A program made the translations under genes and the position numbers. From contig NZ_AWNK01000007.1 of NCBI RefSeq assembly GCF_000469585.1, positions 1 to 64,000 on the forward strand: a stretch of DNA of 64,000 bases, read 5' to 3'. Shown piece by piece: positions 17,037 to 26,378 of this stretch (position 1 is its first letter; every line of letters begins with the position of its first letter). Source of the DNA: Chrysiogenes arsenatis DSM 11915 (lineage in GTDB: Bacteria > Chrysiogenota > Chrysiogenetes > Chrysiogenales > Chrysiogenaceae). The notes below the pieces were generated by a model, which made no database searches, was not told the origin of the DNA, and saw only the letters and a list, made by a program, of their open reading frames with translations.

Positions 17037-19556
17037 ATGATCCGCCGTTATTTTATCAGTATTTTAGCCATTGCCCTGTTGATGTTGAGTTTTGGTTGCG
17101 GAGGTGGGGGCGGTGGAACCAGTAGCCGCGTCGAATCGGTTGCGCCGCTTGCCGCGACATCCACGACGTTGGTCGCCGACGGAAATAGTTACACTACCAT
17201 CACGGCCCTTGCTACCGACGCCAGTGGTAAACCGCTGCCCAATGCGGATGTGGAGTTTTCGACCACGCTAGGAACGCTCGAGGTGTACAACGTTCCGCCA
17301 ACCATTGGCGCCGTTGCAACGATAATGGCGGTAGGCTCAGCCCAAAAGGTCACGGCAAGAACCAATATGAACGGGAAAGCGGCGGTACGACTCTATCCTG
17401 GCCGCTCGACGGGCGTAGCAACGGTTACATCGTTTGTTAATGGGATTCAGCAACAGGTGAACGTTACTTTTCAAGCCGATCCCACTTACGTGCCACCTAG
17501 TACGGAAGAGCCCGTCGAAATAATCGACCTTGCGGCGCTCACGCTTACGGCACTGAATAACTCCATTGCGGCGAACGGTACCGATGTCGTTGCGATTGAT
17601 CTGAGTGCCAGTAACCGCCAGCAACAACCTATGAGTGGCGTGCCGATTACGGTCACTACGACCGCAGGTTCTCTGAGTAGAACAAGTGGTGGGGATACGG
17701 CAGAAACACTTCTCTTAGCTACTGGTACAAGTGGAATTGTGCGGTTCTATCTGCGTTCTGGCACACAGGCGACCACTGCTGCTGTTCATGCCACGGCAGG
17801 CGGAGTGAGCACCAGTACCACGGTGGCACTCGCTCCCGGTGCTCCCTTTGCGGCGACATCCTCCCTCATTGCGTCTCCTTCTGCATTACCTGCCAATGGG
17901 ACAGCAGAAACCGAGGTAACGGTTACTCTTCGCGACCAGTACAGTAATATTATTATGGATGGACGGGAAGTAACGCTTCAGGCGACAGCGGGAGTGATAA
18001 CGTCGCAAAACCCGATTGCAACGAGCTCCGGTCGTGCGACGTTTACCCTGCGTGCCCCATCGACCCCGAGCGAAGCGACGCTCTCGCTTATGCAATACCC
18101 GAGCATTAGTAGGACGATTACGTTTGGCTCTGTAAGCAGCAACGCTCCTGCCAATATAGAGATGTCTCTAGGAACGCCTAATTTGTATGTTGCCGGAGTT
18201 GGAAAATCGGACGCCACCAGTATTTCGCTCACCGTTCGCGATGCCGCTGGCAGTCCCATTGCTGATCCGGATGCTGGGGTGAATAACCTGCGTGTCGCTT
18301 TTCGCACGCACCCCGGGGCGCCGGAAACCCTCAGTGGAACCAGTGCTACTGGACTTACGGTGAGTAATGATTCTATCGAGGTGCGAACCAATGGAGGGGT
18401 GGCAACCATTACGCTGCAAGCCGGTACACTACCGGGTGTTGTTGAACTCGAAATAGAGGCTTTTGATGAATTTGGCAACCCTTTAAGTCCGCGTGTTCTG
18501 AATATCCTGCCACAAATTACTATTGCTTCTGGGCCGCCACATAGTATTGCGCTGAGCTATCCAGTCACCGGCTCTATTACAAACCTCGGCACGGGATTTT
18601 ACCGCCGTGCCGGTTCTGCTTCTGTTACCGATCGCTACGGCAACGCTGTGCCTGATGGTACGGCGATTAACCTTGGACTCCTTGATAGCGTGATCGCGTC
18701 CGGTAGTGATGGGGCAACCAGCGCAGCAAGCAATATACTCTCAGTTGGAACTACGGTACTCACTACCGCATCTGTGACCCGTAACGGGGTTTTGCGGTAT
18801 GTGCAAAGTAACGACCGTGTCTTGCTCTTTAATACTGTGGCATCGGACAAGAGCCGCTTTGTTGGTACAACGATAAGTGCTTCTCAAGTGTCGGTTAATA
18901 AAGCCTACCAGTCATCTGTGTCTGGAGTTGAGTATTTGATGGGAGCCTCATTGCTTGGAGGTCAAGTGCATGGTGTGAATGCTCAAACAGAAGCCATGGT
19001 AGCTGGTCATGCTACCGTTAAAGATGGATTAGCGCAGTTTTTTGTAACATATCCGGCTAATCAGCAGGCGATTAATGCTGGTTGCTACTATGGTAACCAC
19101 ACGGTCGATACACGACACCTCCCTGCGGGCTCTGCTCAGGTGTGGATTGTCGCCGAAGCGACCGATTCAGGAGCAACCACGATAGATAATCGCTTTTGCT
19201 TTGCGCCAGTCCTTGGTTATACACTTACTAACGAGAGTGGAATAACAACGATATCGACGAATAATGATACGACTGCTATTAATTTTTCTCTTGTCGATGG
19301 GAATGCAATTCCGCTTCCTTTCTTGACTATTTCACCGTTGGTTACGATTGTAACAAACACAGGGGCGTTTCAAGTGCAGGCCGTTCCCTGTACGACCGAC
19401 ACCAATGGACAATGTGCAATTTCGATTACTGTCACAGGTGGAACGTTGGGTGGTGCCATTGATGTTGGAGGCAATTTAGTGAAAGATAGTGCCGTAGTAA
19501 CGATAAGCGCGCCCGGTAATGCCACTCCTGTAGAGGTGCAGGTTGCCATCCCGTAA
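17037..19556 (+). CDS. Large Ig-like (Big_1/invasin-type) repeat lipoprotein
   Basis: An 839-residue predicted outer-surface lipoprotein. The signal peptide ends in a lipobox (LMLSFGC, Cys21) followed by a flexible Gly-rich linker. The body is a string of Ig-like bacterial domains: about 37-147, 164-266, 272-366 and 373-500, then two or three less regular domains to the end. Typical sub-motifs are TTITALATDASGKPLPNADVEFST, ANGTAETEVTVTLRDQYSNII and DRYGNAVPDGT. Cysteines occur only near the C terminus (GCYYGN, NRFCFAP, VPCTTDTNGQC). It follows system 1 with a separate promoter and an ideal GAGGAGG site. A role as adhesin or pilus-associated surface scaffold is inferred from fold and position. 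Confidence 0.82.
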   Translation: MIRRYFISILAIALLMLSFGCGGGGGGTSSRVESVAPLAATSTTLVADGNSYTTITALATDASGKPLPNADVEFSTTLGTLEVYNVPPTIGAVATIMAVGSAQKVTARTNMNGKAAVRLYPGRSTGVATVTSFVNGIQQQVNVTFQADPTYVPPSTEEPVEIIDLAALTLTALNNSIAANGTDVVAIDLSASNRQQQPMSGVPITVTTTAGSLSRTSGGDTAETLLLATGTSGIVRFYLRSGTQATTAAVHATAGGVSTSTTVALAPGAPFAATSSLIASPSALPANGTAETEVTVTLRDQYSNIIMDGREVTLQATAGVITSQNPIATSSGRATFTLRAPSTPSEATLSLMQYPSISRTITFGSVSSNAPANIEMSLGTPNLYVAGVGKSDATSISLTVRDAAGSPIADPDAGVNNLRVAFRTHPGAPETLSGTSATGLTVSNDSIEVRTNGGVATITLQAGTLPGVVELEIEAFDEFGNPLSPRVLNILPQITIASGPPHSIALSYPVTGSITNLGTGFYRRAGSASVTDRYGNAVPDGTAINLGLLDSVIASGSDGATSAASNILSVGTTVLTTASVTRNGVLRYVQSNDRVLLFNTVASDKSRFVGTTISASQVSVNKAYQSSVSGVEYLMGASLLGGQVHGVNAQTEAMVAGHATVKDGLAQFFVTYPANQQAINAGCYYGNHTVDTRHLPAGSAQVWIVAEATDSGATTIDNRFCFAPVLGYTLTNESGITTISTNNDTTAINFSLVDGNAIPLPFLTISPLVTIVTNTGAFQVQAVPCTTDTNGQCAISITVTGGTLGGAIDVGGNLVKDSAVVTISAPGNATPVEVQVAIP

Positions 19557-19569
19557 ATACTAAAAATGT

Positions 19570-19615
19570 TATAGGCCGTTTTTGAAAGCCATAATCCTTT
19601 TCAGAAGCGGCCTAT
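19570..19615 (+). terminator. Hairpin after the Ig-repeat gene, possible terminator
   Basis: ATAGGCCG pairs with CGGCCTAT, and the inner arms (TTTTTGAAAG / CTTTTCAGAAG) extend the stem. There is no clear T-run behind it, so termination is uncertain. Confidence 0.45.
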
Positions 19616-19652
19616 TGTCTGTTGCGTGCCAGCGCAAGGTGTACAAAACCAT

Positions 19653-19681
19653 TTGCGCCCTATAGTGAATCCGCGTATAAG
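19653..19681 (+). promoter_or_regulatory. Candidate promoter of the waa/def/fmt operon
   Basis: TTGCGC (19653-19658) is followed after 17 bases by TATAAG (19676-19681), about 80 bases ahead of the waaF ATG. Confidence 0.55.
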
Positions 19682-19761
19682 TCCCCCTTATTTTCGTGCA
19701 ATGTATCGGTCATAAACTTTGCCGGACAGTGCCAATATTCTGATTTAGGTGAAAGACGTGC

Positions 19762-20760
19762 ATGAATAAAATCCTTGTCCGTGGAGTGAATTGGGTTGGC
19801 GATGCGGTGATGACAACGCCAGCACTCAAGGCTTTGCGGCTGGCGCATCCACTCGCGCATATTACTCTTTTGCAAAATAGTACCACGGCGCCACTTTTCA
19901 TGGACTACCCGTATATTGATCGTCTGATTCCGTTTCGAAAGACGAGTAAGAAGGATATTTTTGCGCTTGCCCGCCGTTTGCGCCGCGAAAAATTCGACAC
20001 AGCTATCCTTCTGCAAAATGCCATCGAAGCGGCGATTATTGCGCGACTCGCCGGTATTCCCAATGTTTACGGTTACCATACAGATGGCCGTCGGCTCCTT
20101 CTGTCAAAGAGTGTTCCGGCCACGGCAGAAACACGCGTTGGTCATCATAGCAACTATTATCTCCGTATGTTGCATGGGTTGGATTTAATTTCCGCACCGG
20201 TAACGCCTACGCAGCTTGCTTTGCCACTTCCACCGCGAGCCGTCAAAGCGGCGGCGCAATGGGTGCCGGATCGCTACGCTGTTATCAATCCTGGGGCGAC
20301 ATATGGTTCGGCCAAGCGCTGGGCTCCCGAGCGGTTTGCCAATGTGGCACGGGGGCTTGCGATCAACCATAAACTCCATATTGTCGTTACAGGTGTTGAC
20401 GCGGAGGCCGATATGGCACGTGATATTGTCAAAATGGTTGATGTTCCCGCCACAAATCTTGCGGGAAAAACTGACCTGCTAACCCTCATGGGTGTCATTG
20501 GCGGTGCGCAAATTATGGTGACGAATGATTCTGGACCGATGCACCTTGCCGCGGCTTTCGATACTCCTGTGGTGGCGGTATTCGGTTCAACAGATCACAC
20601 GAATACGTACCCGCTGGCATCTCGCGCCCAAGTAATACGTTCGACCGCTATTTCCTGTGCCCCGTGCATGAAACGGGAATGTAGCAAACCTGGACACTAC
20701 TGCATGGATGCCGTCGATCCTGACGATGTCTACTGGGCGTGCGAGAAGGTGATGCTATGA
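19762..20760 (+). CDS. waaF: ADP-heptose:LPS heptosyltransferase II
   Basis: GT9 enzyme that adds the second heptose to the LPS inner core at the cytosolic face. The 332-residue product opens with KILVRGVNWVGDAVMTTPAL, the WaaF hallmark, and carries the nucleotide-heptose site VTNDSGPMHLAAAF with the following VVAVFGSTDHTNTYP. The typical Cys cluster CAPCMKRECSKPGHYCM lies at the C terminus. It is the first gene of an overlapping LPS operon, with its stop overlapping the waaC start as ATGA. Confidence 0.93.
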   Translation: MNKILVRGVNWVGDAVMTTPALKALRLAHPLAHITLLQNSTTAPLFMDYPYIDRLIPFRKTSKKDIFALARRLRREKFDTAILLQNAIEAAIIARLAGIPNVYGYHTDGRRLLLSKSVPATAETRVGHHSNYYLRMLHGLDLISAPVTPTQLALPLPPRAVKAAAQWVPDRYAVINPGATYGSAKRWAPERFANVARGLAINHKLHIVVTGVDAEADMARDIVKMVDVPATNLAGKTDLLTLMGVIGGAQIMVTNDSGPMHLAAAFDTPVVAVFGSTDHTNTYPLASRAQVIRSTAISCAPCMKRECSKPGHYCMDAVDPDDVYWACEKVML

Positions 20761-21752
20761 ATATCTTAATTGTCAAGTTGAGCTCTTTGGGAGACATTGC
20801 GGTAGCGGCCTGTGTACTTGCTGGGCTTAAACGAGAGCCGGCATGGAGTGGCACGCTCACCTGGGCAGTGGCACCACACTATGCCGAATTTGTCGCCACG
20901 CTTGGCATTGCCGATACTGTTGTGACGATTGATCCGACGCGCAAGTTGGCCTCCGCGTGGCAACTCTGGAAGCAGAAGTTTGATCTCGTCATCGACCTTC
21001 AGGGGCTTATGAAAAGCGCCATTGTCTGCCGTCTTGCACGTCGCAAACAGGTATGGGGACATGCGGAAGCACGTGAAGGGTCGCGCCGTTTTTATCACAA
21101 CCATGTCGTAGCACCATGGGAACTTGGTGCCGAAGTACGCATGCACCAGCTTGTTCAGGCCGCAGTCGGGATAGAATTTGACATTGCTTCCGACATTATT
21201 CCGACCGGCGAAGGCTTTCAACAGGGAATCGAGCTGGCGCAGCAGATTCAACGACCAGTTGTTTTTGGAATTCAGAGCCGCTGGCCGTCAAAGCAGTGGC
21301 TTGCTGAGCATTTTGTCGCACTTGGAAAATGGCTCGTGAGTCAGGGGTTGACTCCGGTGATTATTGGAGCGCAAGGTGAAACCGAGCAAGGATCAGCTAT
21401 TGTCCGTGAAATTGGTCAAGGGATTTCCCTCTGTGGCAGCACATCACTGCCGCAAACAGCGGGAATTTTATATCAAGCAGGGATATTTGTTGGTGTTGAT
21501 AGTGGCCCGATGCACATAGCTGATATGGTAGGGGCGAAAGTTATCGGACTTTTTGGCCCAACGTCACTGCAACGCACCGGTCCGATTCATAATCGCCATT
21601 TCTCATTTGAGGCGCAGCTCCGTTGTTCGCCCTGTTTCTTACGCGAGTGTCCGACAGATCGCAGCTGTATGCGCCATCTCTTTGTGAATGATGTCATCCA
21701 TCGGCTTGAATATCTGGGCTATGGGGCAACCAACGACGCTCTTGCGCGTTAG
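20757..21752 (+). CDS. waaC: LPS heptosyltransferase I
   Basis: GT9 enzyme that attaches the first heptose to Kdo. The 331-residue product begins MNILIVKLSSLGDIAVAACVL, matching WaaC; the acceptor region DLQGLMKSAIVCRLARRK and the donor site FVGVDSGPMHIADMVGAKVIGLFGPT are present. The start is the ATG in the ATGA overlap with waaF; an upstream in-frame start (20739) lies inside waaF. The order waaF-waaC is typical. Confidence 0.92.
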   Translation: MNILIVKLSSLGDIAVAACVLAGLKREPAWSGTLTWAVAPHYAEFVATLGIADTVVTIDPTRKLASAWQLWKQKFDLVIDLQGLMKSAIVCRLARRKQVWGHAEAREGSRRFYHNHVVAPWELGAEVRMHQLVQAAVGIEFDIASDIIPTGEGFQQGIELAQQIQRPVVFGIQSRWPSKQWLAEHFVALGKWLVSQGLTPVIIGAQGETEQGSAIVREIGQGISLCGSTSLPQTAGILYQAGIFVGVDSGPMHIADMVGAKVIGLFGPTSLQRTGPIHNRHFSFEAQLRCSPCFLRECPTDRSCMRHLFVNDVIHRLEYLGYGATNDALAR

Positions 21753-21762
21753 GAGCGTTATG

Positions 21763-22533
21763 ATGTCGTTATCTCAGCTTCCCATCAGCGCCACTGTCAT
21801 TACCCTGAACGAGGCGCACAACATCGTTGCCTGTCTGGAAAGCCTCTCGTTTTTGCCGGAGGTTATTGTTGTTGATTCCGGTAGTAGTGACGCAACGGTG
21901 TCCCTCTGTCAACAATTCGCGAACGTCCGTTTTTTTCACAACCCGTGGCCGGGCTATGGCGCTCAGAAAAACTATGCTGCCTCGCTCGCTACGCAACCAT
22001 GGATATTGAATGTTGACGCTGATGAACGGGTAAGCACACCACTGCGCGAGCAGCTTGCTATACTGGATTATTCTGGAACGAATATTGATGTGTATAGCGT
22101 GCGACGCGAGAATTATTTTTGCTGCAAGCGCGTTCGTTACAGTGGTTGGTATCCCGATGCGCAGAAACGGCTCTACTTCCGTGCAAGTGCGGCATTTAAT
22201 GCACGAGAAGTGCATGAGTCGGTTGAAGGAGTATTTCCCGCGTATCCACTAAAGAGCGGACTGATTCATTTTACCTATCGTTCTCTGAGCGACTACTTGC
22301 AGCGGATGGATCGCTACTCAACCCTTGCCGCGCGCCAGATGCGCCTTGAGGGTCGTACTGTGCGCTGGAGTGACGTGTATCTACGACCTTTCTTCACCTT
22401 TCTGAAAATGTTTTTTTTCAAAAAAGGTTTCCTTGATGGCCGCATGGGATTGACGTTAGCTACCCTCTACGCTATGTACACGTATGCCAAATACCTGAAA
22501 GGGAGCAGCCACTTTCCCGATGAACTTTCATAA
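21763..22533 (+). CDS. waaE: Family-2 glycosyltransferase, WaaE/KdtX-type LPS core glucosyltransferase
   Basis: Cytosolic GT2 of 256 residues. The N-terminal GT-A signatures are SATVITLNEAHNIVACLESL and VIVVDSGSSDATV, with the metal-binding region LNVDADERVS and YSGWYPDAQKRLYF after it. This set matches WaaE/KdtX, which adds beta-1,4-glucose to the first heptose. Two adjacent ATGs occur at 21760 and 21763; the second gives the better seven-base spacing from AGGAG. Neighbours are heptosyltransferases on both sides, which supports the core-synthesis role. Confidence 0.85.
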   Translation: MSLSQLPISATVITLNEAHNIVACLESLSFLPEVIVVDSGSSDATVSLCQQFANVRFFHNPWPGYGAQKNYAASLATQPWILNVDADERVSTPLREQLAILDYSGTNIDVYSVRRENYFCCKRVRYSGWYPDAQKRLYFRASAAFNAREVHESVEGVFPAYPLKSGLIHFTYRSLSDYLQRMDRYSTLAARQMRLEGRTVRWSDVYLRPFFTFLKMFFFKKGFLDGRMGLTLATLYAMYTYAKYLKGSSHFPDELS

Positions 22534-23686
22534 TATCCTGATTATTAAACAGCGCAATATTGGCGATGTCCTCTTGGTAACTCCGGTTATACGTGAACTC
22601 CACCGCGTATGGCCGGATGCGCGCATCTCTGTGCTGGTCAACGAGGGAACCGAAGAGATGGTCAAACATCATCCAGCGGTGGAAGAGGTCATTGTCTACC
22701 CGCGAAGCCGCTTTGCACGCCTTCCGTTGCTCTCGCGTTTGCTGGCCGAAGCACGCTTTCTTTGGAGCTTACGCCAGCAACGCTATGATTTGGTGGTCGT
22801 TACCACCGCCTCTGATCGCGGTATTTTCACCGCTCGCATCAGCGGTGCGCCGCGCCGCATCGGGTATCAAACGGGAAAATGGCTGATGGACGCACTCTTG
22901 ACTGACCGTGTTGCTGTCGAGCAACACGCGACGCATACCGTCTATTACAACCTCCGTTTACTGGAACCGCTTGGTGTTGTGCCGTACCACACTCGGGTTG
23001 ATCTCACGATCCCAACGGCCGCAGCGGATATGGCCAAAGAAATTATCCTGCTGAAAGGTTTGAGTAATTTTATCCATGTTCATCCTACGTCGCGTTGGAT
23101 GTTTAAAACATTGAAACCGGAACTTTGGGGCGAAATTATCCACTATCTGCTTGATAAGCATGAGCTTGCGGTCGTGCTGACCGCCGCCGATGATGAACGC
23201 GAACTGGACTATATCAAACGGGTGCTCCGCTGCTTGCCAGAGGAGAACGCGCAAATCGTGAACCTTGCCGGAAAACTCACGTTACTGGAAACCGCTGCTA
23301 TTTCACGTCTGGCACTAGGATTTGTTGGTGTCGATACCGCGCCGATGCACATGGCCGCCGCAGTGAACACCCCTGTATTTGCTTTCTTTGGGCCGAGCGG
23401 TGCTTTTCATTGGGGGCCGTTTGCTAGTGGCGATAAGGCGCCACCCTACTCGAAACGCAATGGGTTACAGCAAAGTGGCCCACACATGATATACCAGCAA
23501 GCGCGCCCCTGCATTCCCTGTGGCAAAGACGGCTGTGATGGCAGTAAAGTTTCGCAGTGTCTTCACGAAATCACGCTTGCCGACATTGCGGCGCCGCTTG
23601 ATCAGTGGCTGTATGTTCAAAAACATCCCGATGGTGCCTTTTGCGCCCTTTGCACACCTGAAACTTCGGAGGAAGAAACTCCATGA
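22520..23686 (+). CDS. waaQ: LPS heptosyltransferase III-like enzyme (WaaQ family)
   Basis: Third GT9 heptosyltransferase of the operon, 388 residues. It starts with ILIIKQRNIGDVLLVTPVIREL and has the donor-site stretch GFVGVDTAPMHMAAAVNTPVFAFFGPSG, followed by the Trp/Pro loop HWGPF and a Cys-rich region ARPCIPCGKDGCDGSKVSQC, all found in WaaQ. Residues after 360 form an extra Cys-containing tail (FCALCTPETSEEETP). It overlaps the glycosyltransferase by 14 bases and def by ATGA. Confidence 0.88.
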   Translation: MNFHNILIIKQRNIGDVLLVTPVIRELHRVWPDARISVLVNEGTEEMVKHHPAVEEVIVYPRSRFARLPLLSRLLAEARFLWSLRQQRYDLVVVTTASDRGIFTARISGAPRRIGYQTGKWLMDALLTDRVAVEQHATHTVYYNLRLLEPLGVVPYHTRVDLTIPTAAADMAKEIILLKGLSNFIHVHPTSRWMFKTLKPELWGEIIHYLLDKHELAVVLTAADDERELDYIKRVLRCLPEENAQIVNLAGKLTLLETAAISRLALGFVGVDTAPMHMAAAVNTPVFAFFGPSGAFHWGPFASGDKAPPYSKRNGLQQSGPHMIYQQARPCIPCGKDGCDGSKVSQCLHEITLADIAAPLDQWLYVQKHPDGAFCALCTPETSEEETP

Positions 23687-24201
23687 TGTATGAAATTCGC
23701 AAATACCCTGATCCGATTCTCAAACAAATGGCACAACCGGTTACTGAATTTGGTGCACCGCTTCAGGTGCTTATCGCCGATATGTTTGAAACCATGTATG
23801 CCCGCAACGGTGTTGGCCTCGCCGCACCGCAGATCGGAATTTCGCGCCAACTCTGCGTGATTGACCCGAATGCTGGTAAAGAGGATGAACCAGCACGCCA
23901 GATTGTTTTAATCAATCCGCGCATTATCGAGCGCTCTGGCGAAATTCGTTGCGAAGAGGGGTGTCTCTCTGTGCCAGGTTACTATGCTGAAGTGCAACGC
24001 TCGGCGCATATAATCGTCCATTCCGACACTCCTGATGGGGGCGAAATGGATTTGGTTGCCACGGATTTTTTAGCCGTGATCTGTCAGCACGAAATGGATC
24101 ACCTGACCGGCAACTTGTTTCTTGATAGAATTGGCAGTGTCGAACGCGATCTGATCAAACGAAAGATCAAAAAAGCGGTGCGCGAAGGGAATTACGCATG
24201 A
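23683..24201 (+). CDS. def: Peptide deformylase
   Basis: Metal enzyme that removes the formyl group from new N-terminal methionines. All three family motifs are present in the 172-residue protein: GVGLAAPQIG (near 45), EGCLSVP (near 92, metal Cys) and QHEMDHLTG (near 133, metal His pair and catalytic Glu). The ATG overlaps the waaQ stop and follows GGAGGAAG; a second ATG comes right after it. It is paired with fmt as in most bacteria, so formylation and deformylation enzymes are co-made. Confidence 0.96.
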   Translation: MMYEIRKYPDPILKQMAQPVTEFGAPLQVLIADMFETMYARNGVGLAAPQIGISRQLCVIDPNAGKEDEPARQIVLINPRIIERSGEIRCEEGCLSVPGYYAEVQRSAHIIVHSDTPDGGEMDLVATDFLAVICQHEMDHLTGNLFLDRIGSVERDLIKRKIKKAVREGNYA

Positions 24202-25139
24202 CACACCCTTTTCGCACTATGCGCGTCGGTTTTATGGGAACCCCAGAGTTCAGTGTTGCGTCACTCCACGCTGTCGCTGATCATTTTACGGTTCCCATTG
24301 TCATTACGCAGCCCGACAAACCTGCGGGGCGAAAGCTGCAGCTTACCCCTTCTGCGGTAAAAGTAGCGGCACAATCGCTGAACCTTCCCGTAGTCACTCC
24401 CGATAAAATCCGTCGTGATAGCGAGTTGATCGATGAGCTGCGTACGATGAATCTGGACGCGATAGTTGTTGTGGCGTATGGGCAGATTTTGCCGCAAGCC
24501 CTGCTCGATATCCCCCGTTTTGGGTGTTATAATATCCACGCTTCGCTTTTGCCAAAGCTGCGCGGAGCGGCTCCTATTCACCGTGCGATTACTGATGGTG
24601 AAACGGAAACCGGCATTACTATTATTCGGATGGATGCTGGGCTTGATACGGGTGACATGGTGCTTCGGCGGGGTATACCAATTGGCAACGCCACGACGCC
24701 CGAGCTGCACAATCAGTTGAAAACCCTTGGTGCCGAAGCTATCATCAGTGCCTTGTACGCCGTATTTGACGGCAGTGCCGTTTTTACGGCGCAGGATCAT
24801 GCTGCTCACACATACGCCCGTAAATTAACCAAAGAAGAAGCGCATATCGATTGGACGCAGGACGCTACCGTTCTGGCGAATAAAGTGCGAGGGCTCACCC
24901 CTTGGCCAGGGACGGAAACGACGTGGCAAGGAAAACGTCTTAAAGTACTCCGCGCGACCCCTTGTCGCCAATCGGGAGTTCCCGGTACAATAGTGTCGCT
25001 GGGCGACTCGGGGCTAGAAGTGGCGTGTGGGAATGGTTCACTGTTACTTGGCGAAGTGCAGCTTGACGGCAAAAAGCCGGTATCTGCTGCCGATTTTATC
25101 CGTGGTCACCACATAACCGCAGGAGAGATACTTGGATAA
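24198..25139 (+). CDS. fmt: Methionyl-tRNA formyltransferase
   Basis: Formylates initiator Met-tRNA using 10-formyl-tetrahydrofolate. The 313-residue product shows the N-terminal MGTPEFSV, the active-site region YNIHASLLPKLRGAAPIHRAI (catalytic Asn/His) with a following Asp in RMDAGLDTGDM, and the C-terminal OB-like tRNA-binding domain (LTPWPGTETTWQGKRLK). It begins in an ATGA overlap with def. Confidence 0.96.
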   Translation: MTHPFRTMRVGFMGTPEFSVASLHAVADHFTVPIVITQPDKPAGRKLQLTPSAVKVAAQSLNLPVVTPDKIRRDSELIDELRTMNLDAIVVVAYGQILPQALLDIPRFGCYNIHASLLPKLRGAAPIHRAITDGETETGITIIRMDAGLDTGDMVLRRGIPIGNATTPELHNQLKTLGAEAIISALYAVFDGSAVFTAQDHAAHTYARKLTKEEAHIDWTQDATVLANKVRGLTPWPGTETTWQGKRLKVLRATPCRQSGVPGTIVSLGDSGLEVACGNGSLLLGEVQLDGKKPVSAADFIRGHHITAGEILG

Positions 25140-25929
25140 TACCAGCGCGGTTGCGCCATTTAGTGGAAAACCGCATTTCAAAATTCTCTTTTCACTCGTT
25201 AACGGTGCGTTCTGGGTGGTATCACTTGGGATGGGCTATGTTGCGCTGCGCCTCGGCCATATCAGCTATAAAATGGCGCTCGTCTGGGGCGTCCCTTCAT
25301 TGCTTTTTGGCATTATGGGGCTTTTGCCGGTTATCTTTTACTTGTTCCTCAAGCTGAATCTTCGCTCGCCACTTTTTACGCTGGCGAATCGGTACTGCAT
25401 CGGGCTCTATTTTCCTTTTATCCTCTATCTTGGCGAAACCTTCGGCTTCGATAAAATCAGTCTGATTCGTGAGTTGGTGAGCTACAATAATAAATACGTA
25501 TTCAAAAAATATCGTGGCAAACTTCGCGCTGATCAAATTATCGTGCTCGTTCCCCATTGTTTGCAGGTGCGCGACTGTGACCATCGCGTGACGGTTGATA
25601 TTGAAAAATGTGCGATGTGCGGACGCTGTCCGATCACGCATTTGGTTGGTATTAGTCATCGCTTTGGTGTGAAGATATTTACCGCCACCGGCGGCACGTT
25701 GGCGCGTCGTATTGTGAAAGAAACGAAACCGCGTGCTATCATTGCCGTTGCGTGCGAACGCGACTTATATAGTGGCCTGCGCGATACGTTTCCTTTGCCG
25801 GTTATTGGTGTATTTAATGAAACACCAAGCGGTCCTTGCATCGATACGACGGTCAATACGGCGCAAATCAGTATCGCGTTGGAAAGCCTGTTGCAAAGCA
25901 CCCCGCAATCCAACTCAAAAAACGTTTGA
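25132..25929 (+). CDS. DUF116 membrane protein with cysteine clusters
   Basis: A 265-residue protein of the DUF116 family, often found beside fmt. It has two or three N-terminal transmembrane helices (about 18-40, 50-75 and 85-105). A cytosolic domain follows with VPHCLQVRDC and KCAMCGRCPI, cysteines that could hold an iron-sulphur or metal centre, and a Rossmann-like segment (AIIAVACERDLYSGL). The start is a TTG at 25132, chosen because it sits exactly behind AGGAGAGATAC and overlaps the fmt stop by eight bases. The function of the family is not established. Confidence 0.8.
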   Translation: MDNTSAVAPFSGKPHFKILFSLVNGAFWVVSLGMGYVALRLGHISYKMALVWGVPSLLFGIMGLLPVIFYLFLKLNLRSPLFTLANRYCIGLYFPFILYLGETFGFDKISLIRELVSYNNKYVFKKYRGKLRADQIIVLVPHCLQVRDCDHRVTVDIEKCAMCGRCPITHLVGISHRFGVKIFTATGGTLARRIVKETKPRAIIAVACERDLYSGLRDTFPLPVIGVFNETPSGPCIDTTVNTAQISIALESLLQSTPQSNSKNV

Positions 25930-25953
25930 CTTCCCCCGCTCAACTCATATATA
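25926..25953 (+). promoter_or_regulatory. Promoter of the tRNA-Gly-Cys-Leu cluster
   Basis: TTGACT (25926-25931), a 16-base spacer, then TATATA (25948-25953); the first tRNA begins 12 bases later. It overlaps the stop codon of the DUF116 gene. Confidence 0.65.
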
Positions 25954-25965
25954 AAGCTCTCCGTC

Positions 25966-26041
25966 GCGGGAATAGCTCAGCTGGTAGAGCACAACCTTGC
26001 CAAGGTTGGGGTCGCGGGTTCGAGTCCCGTTTCCCGCTCCA
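25966..26041 (+). tRNA. tRNA-Gly (GCC)
   Basis: A 76-base cloverleaf: acceptor GCGGGAA pairing with TTCCCGC, D-arm AGCTCAGCTGGTAGAGC, anticodon loop TTGCCAA, T-arm GCGGGTTCGAGTCCCGT, encoded CCA. Confidence 0.97.
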
Positions 26042-26052
26042 TCTATTTGTCA

Positions 26053-26126
26053 GGCGGCATGGCCAAGTGGTAAGGCAGAGGACTGCAAATCCTTTATCCC
26101 CAGTTCAAATCTGGGTGCCGCCTCCA
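26053..26126 (+). tRNA. tRNA-Cys (GCA)
   Basis: A 74-base cloverleaf: acceptor GGCGGCA with TGCCGCC, anticodon loop CTGCAAA, T discriminator base typical of cysteine tRNA, encoded CCA. Confidence 0.97.
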
Positions 26127-26158
26127 AAAACTTTTCTCGTAGATTCATTCTTCATTGA

Positions 26159-26246
26159 GCCCGGGTGGCGAAATAGGTAGACGCACAGGACTTAAAATCC
26201 TGAGAGCTTTACGCTCGTACCGGTTCGATTCCGGTCCCGGGTACCA
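26159..26246 (+). tRNA. tRNA-Leu (TAA)
   Basis: An 88-base class II tRNA with a long variable arm (GAGAGCTTTACGCTC). The anticodon loop ACTTAAAAT gives TAA. The acceptor is GCCCGGG with CCCGGGT, so the first pair is G-T. CCA is encoded. Confidence 0.95.
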
Positions 26247-26266
26247 CTTTTAGCCAGTCCGCGTGA

Positions 26267-26295
26267 TTGCATTCTCCTTTTACTTGCCGTATACT
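26267..26295 (+). promoter_or_regulatory. Candidate promoter of rpoZ-coaBC
   Basis: TTGCAT (26267-26272), 17-base spacer, TATACT (26290-26295), about 80 bases before the rpoZ ATG. Confidence 0.6.
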
Positions 26296-26378
26296 TCGAC
26301 GTTCTTTGAAAATACCCTGTGAGTATTGCACCCTGTGCCTATTCACGCCATTTGATGAAAGATAACGAGGAGAGTCCC

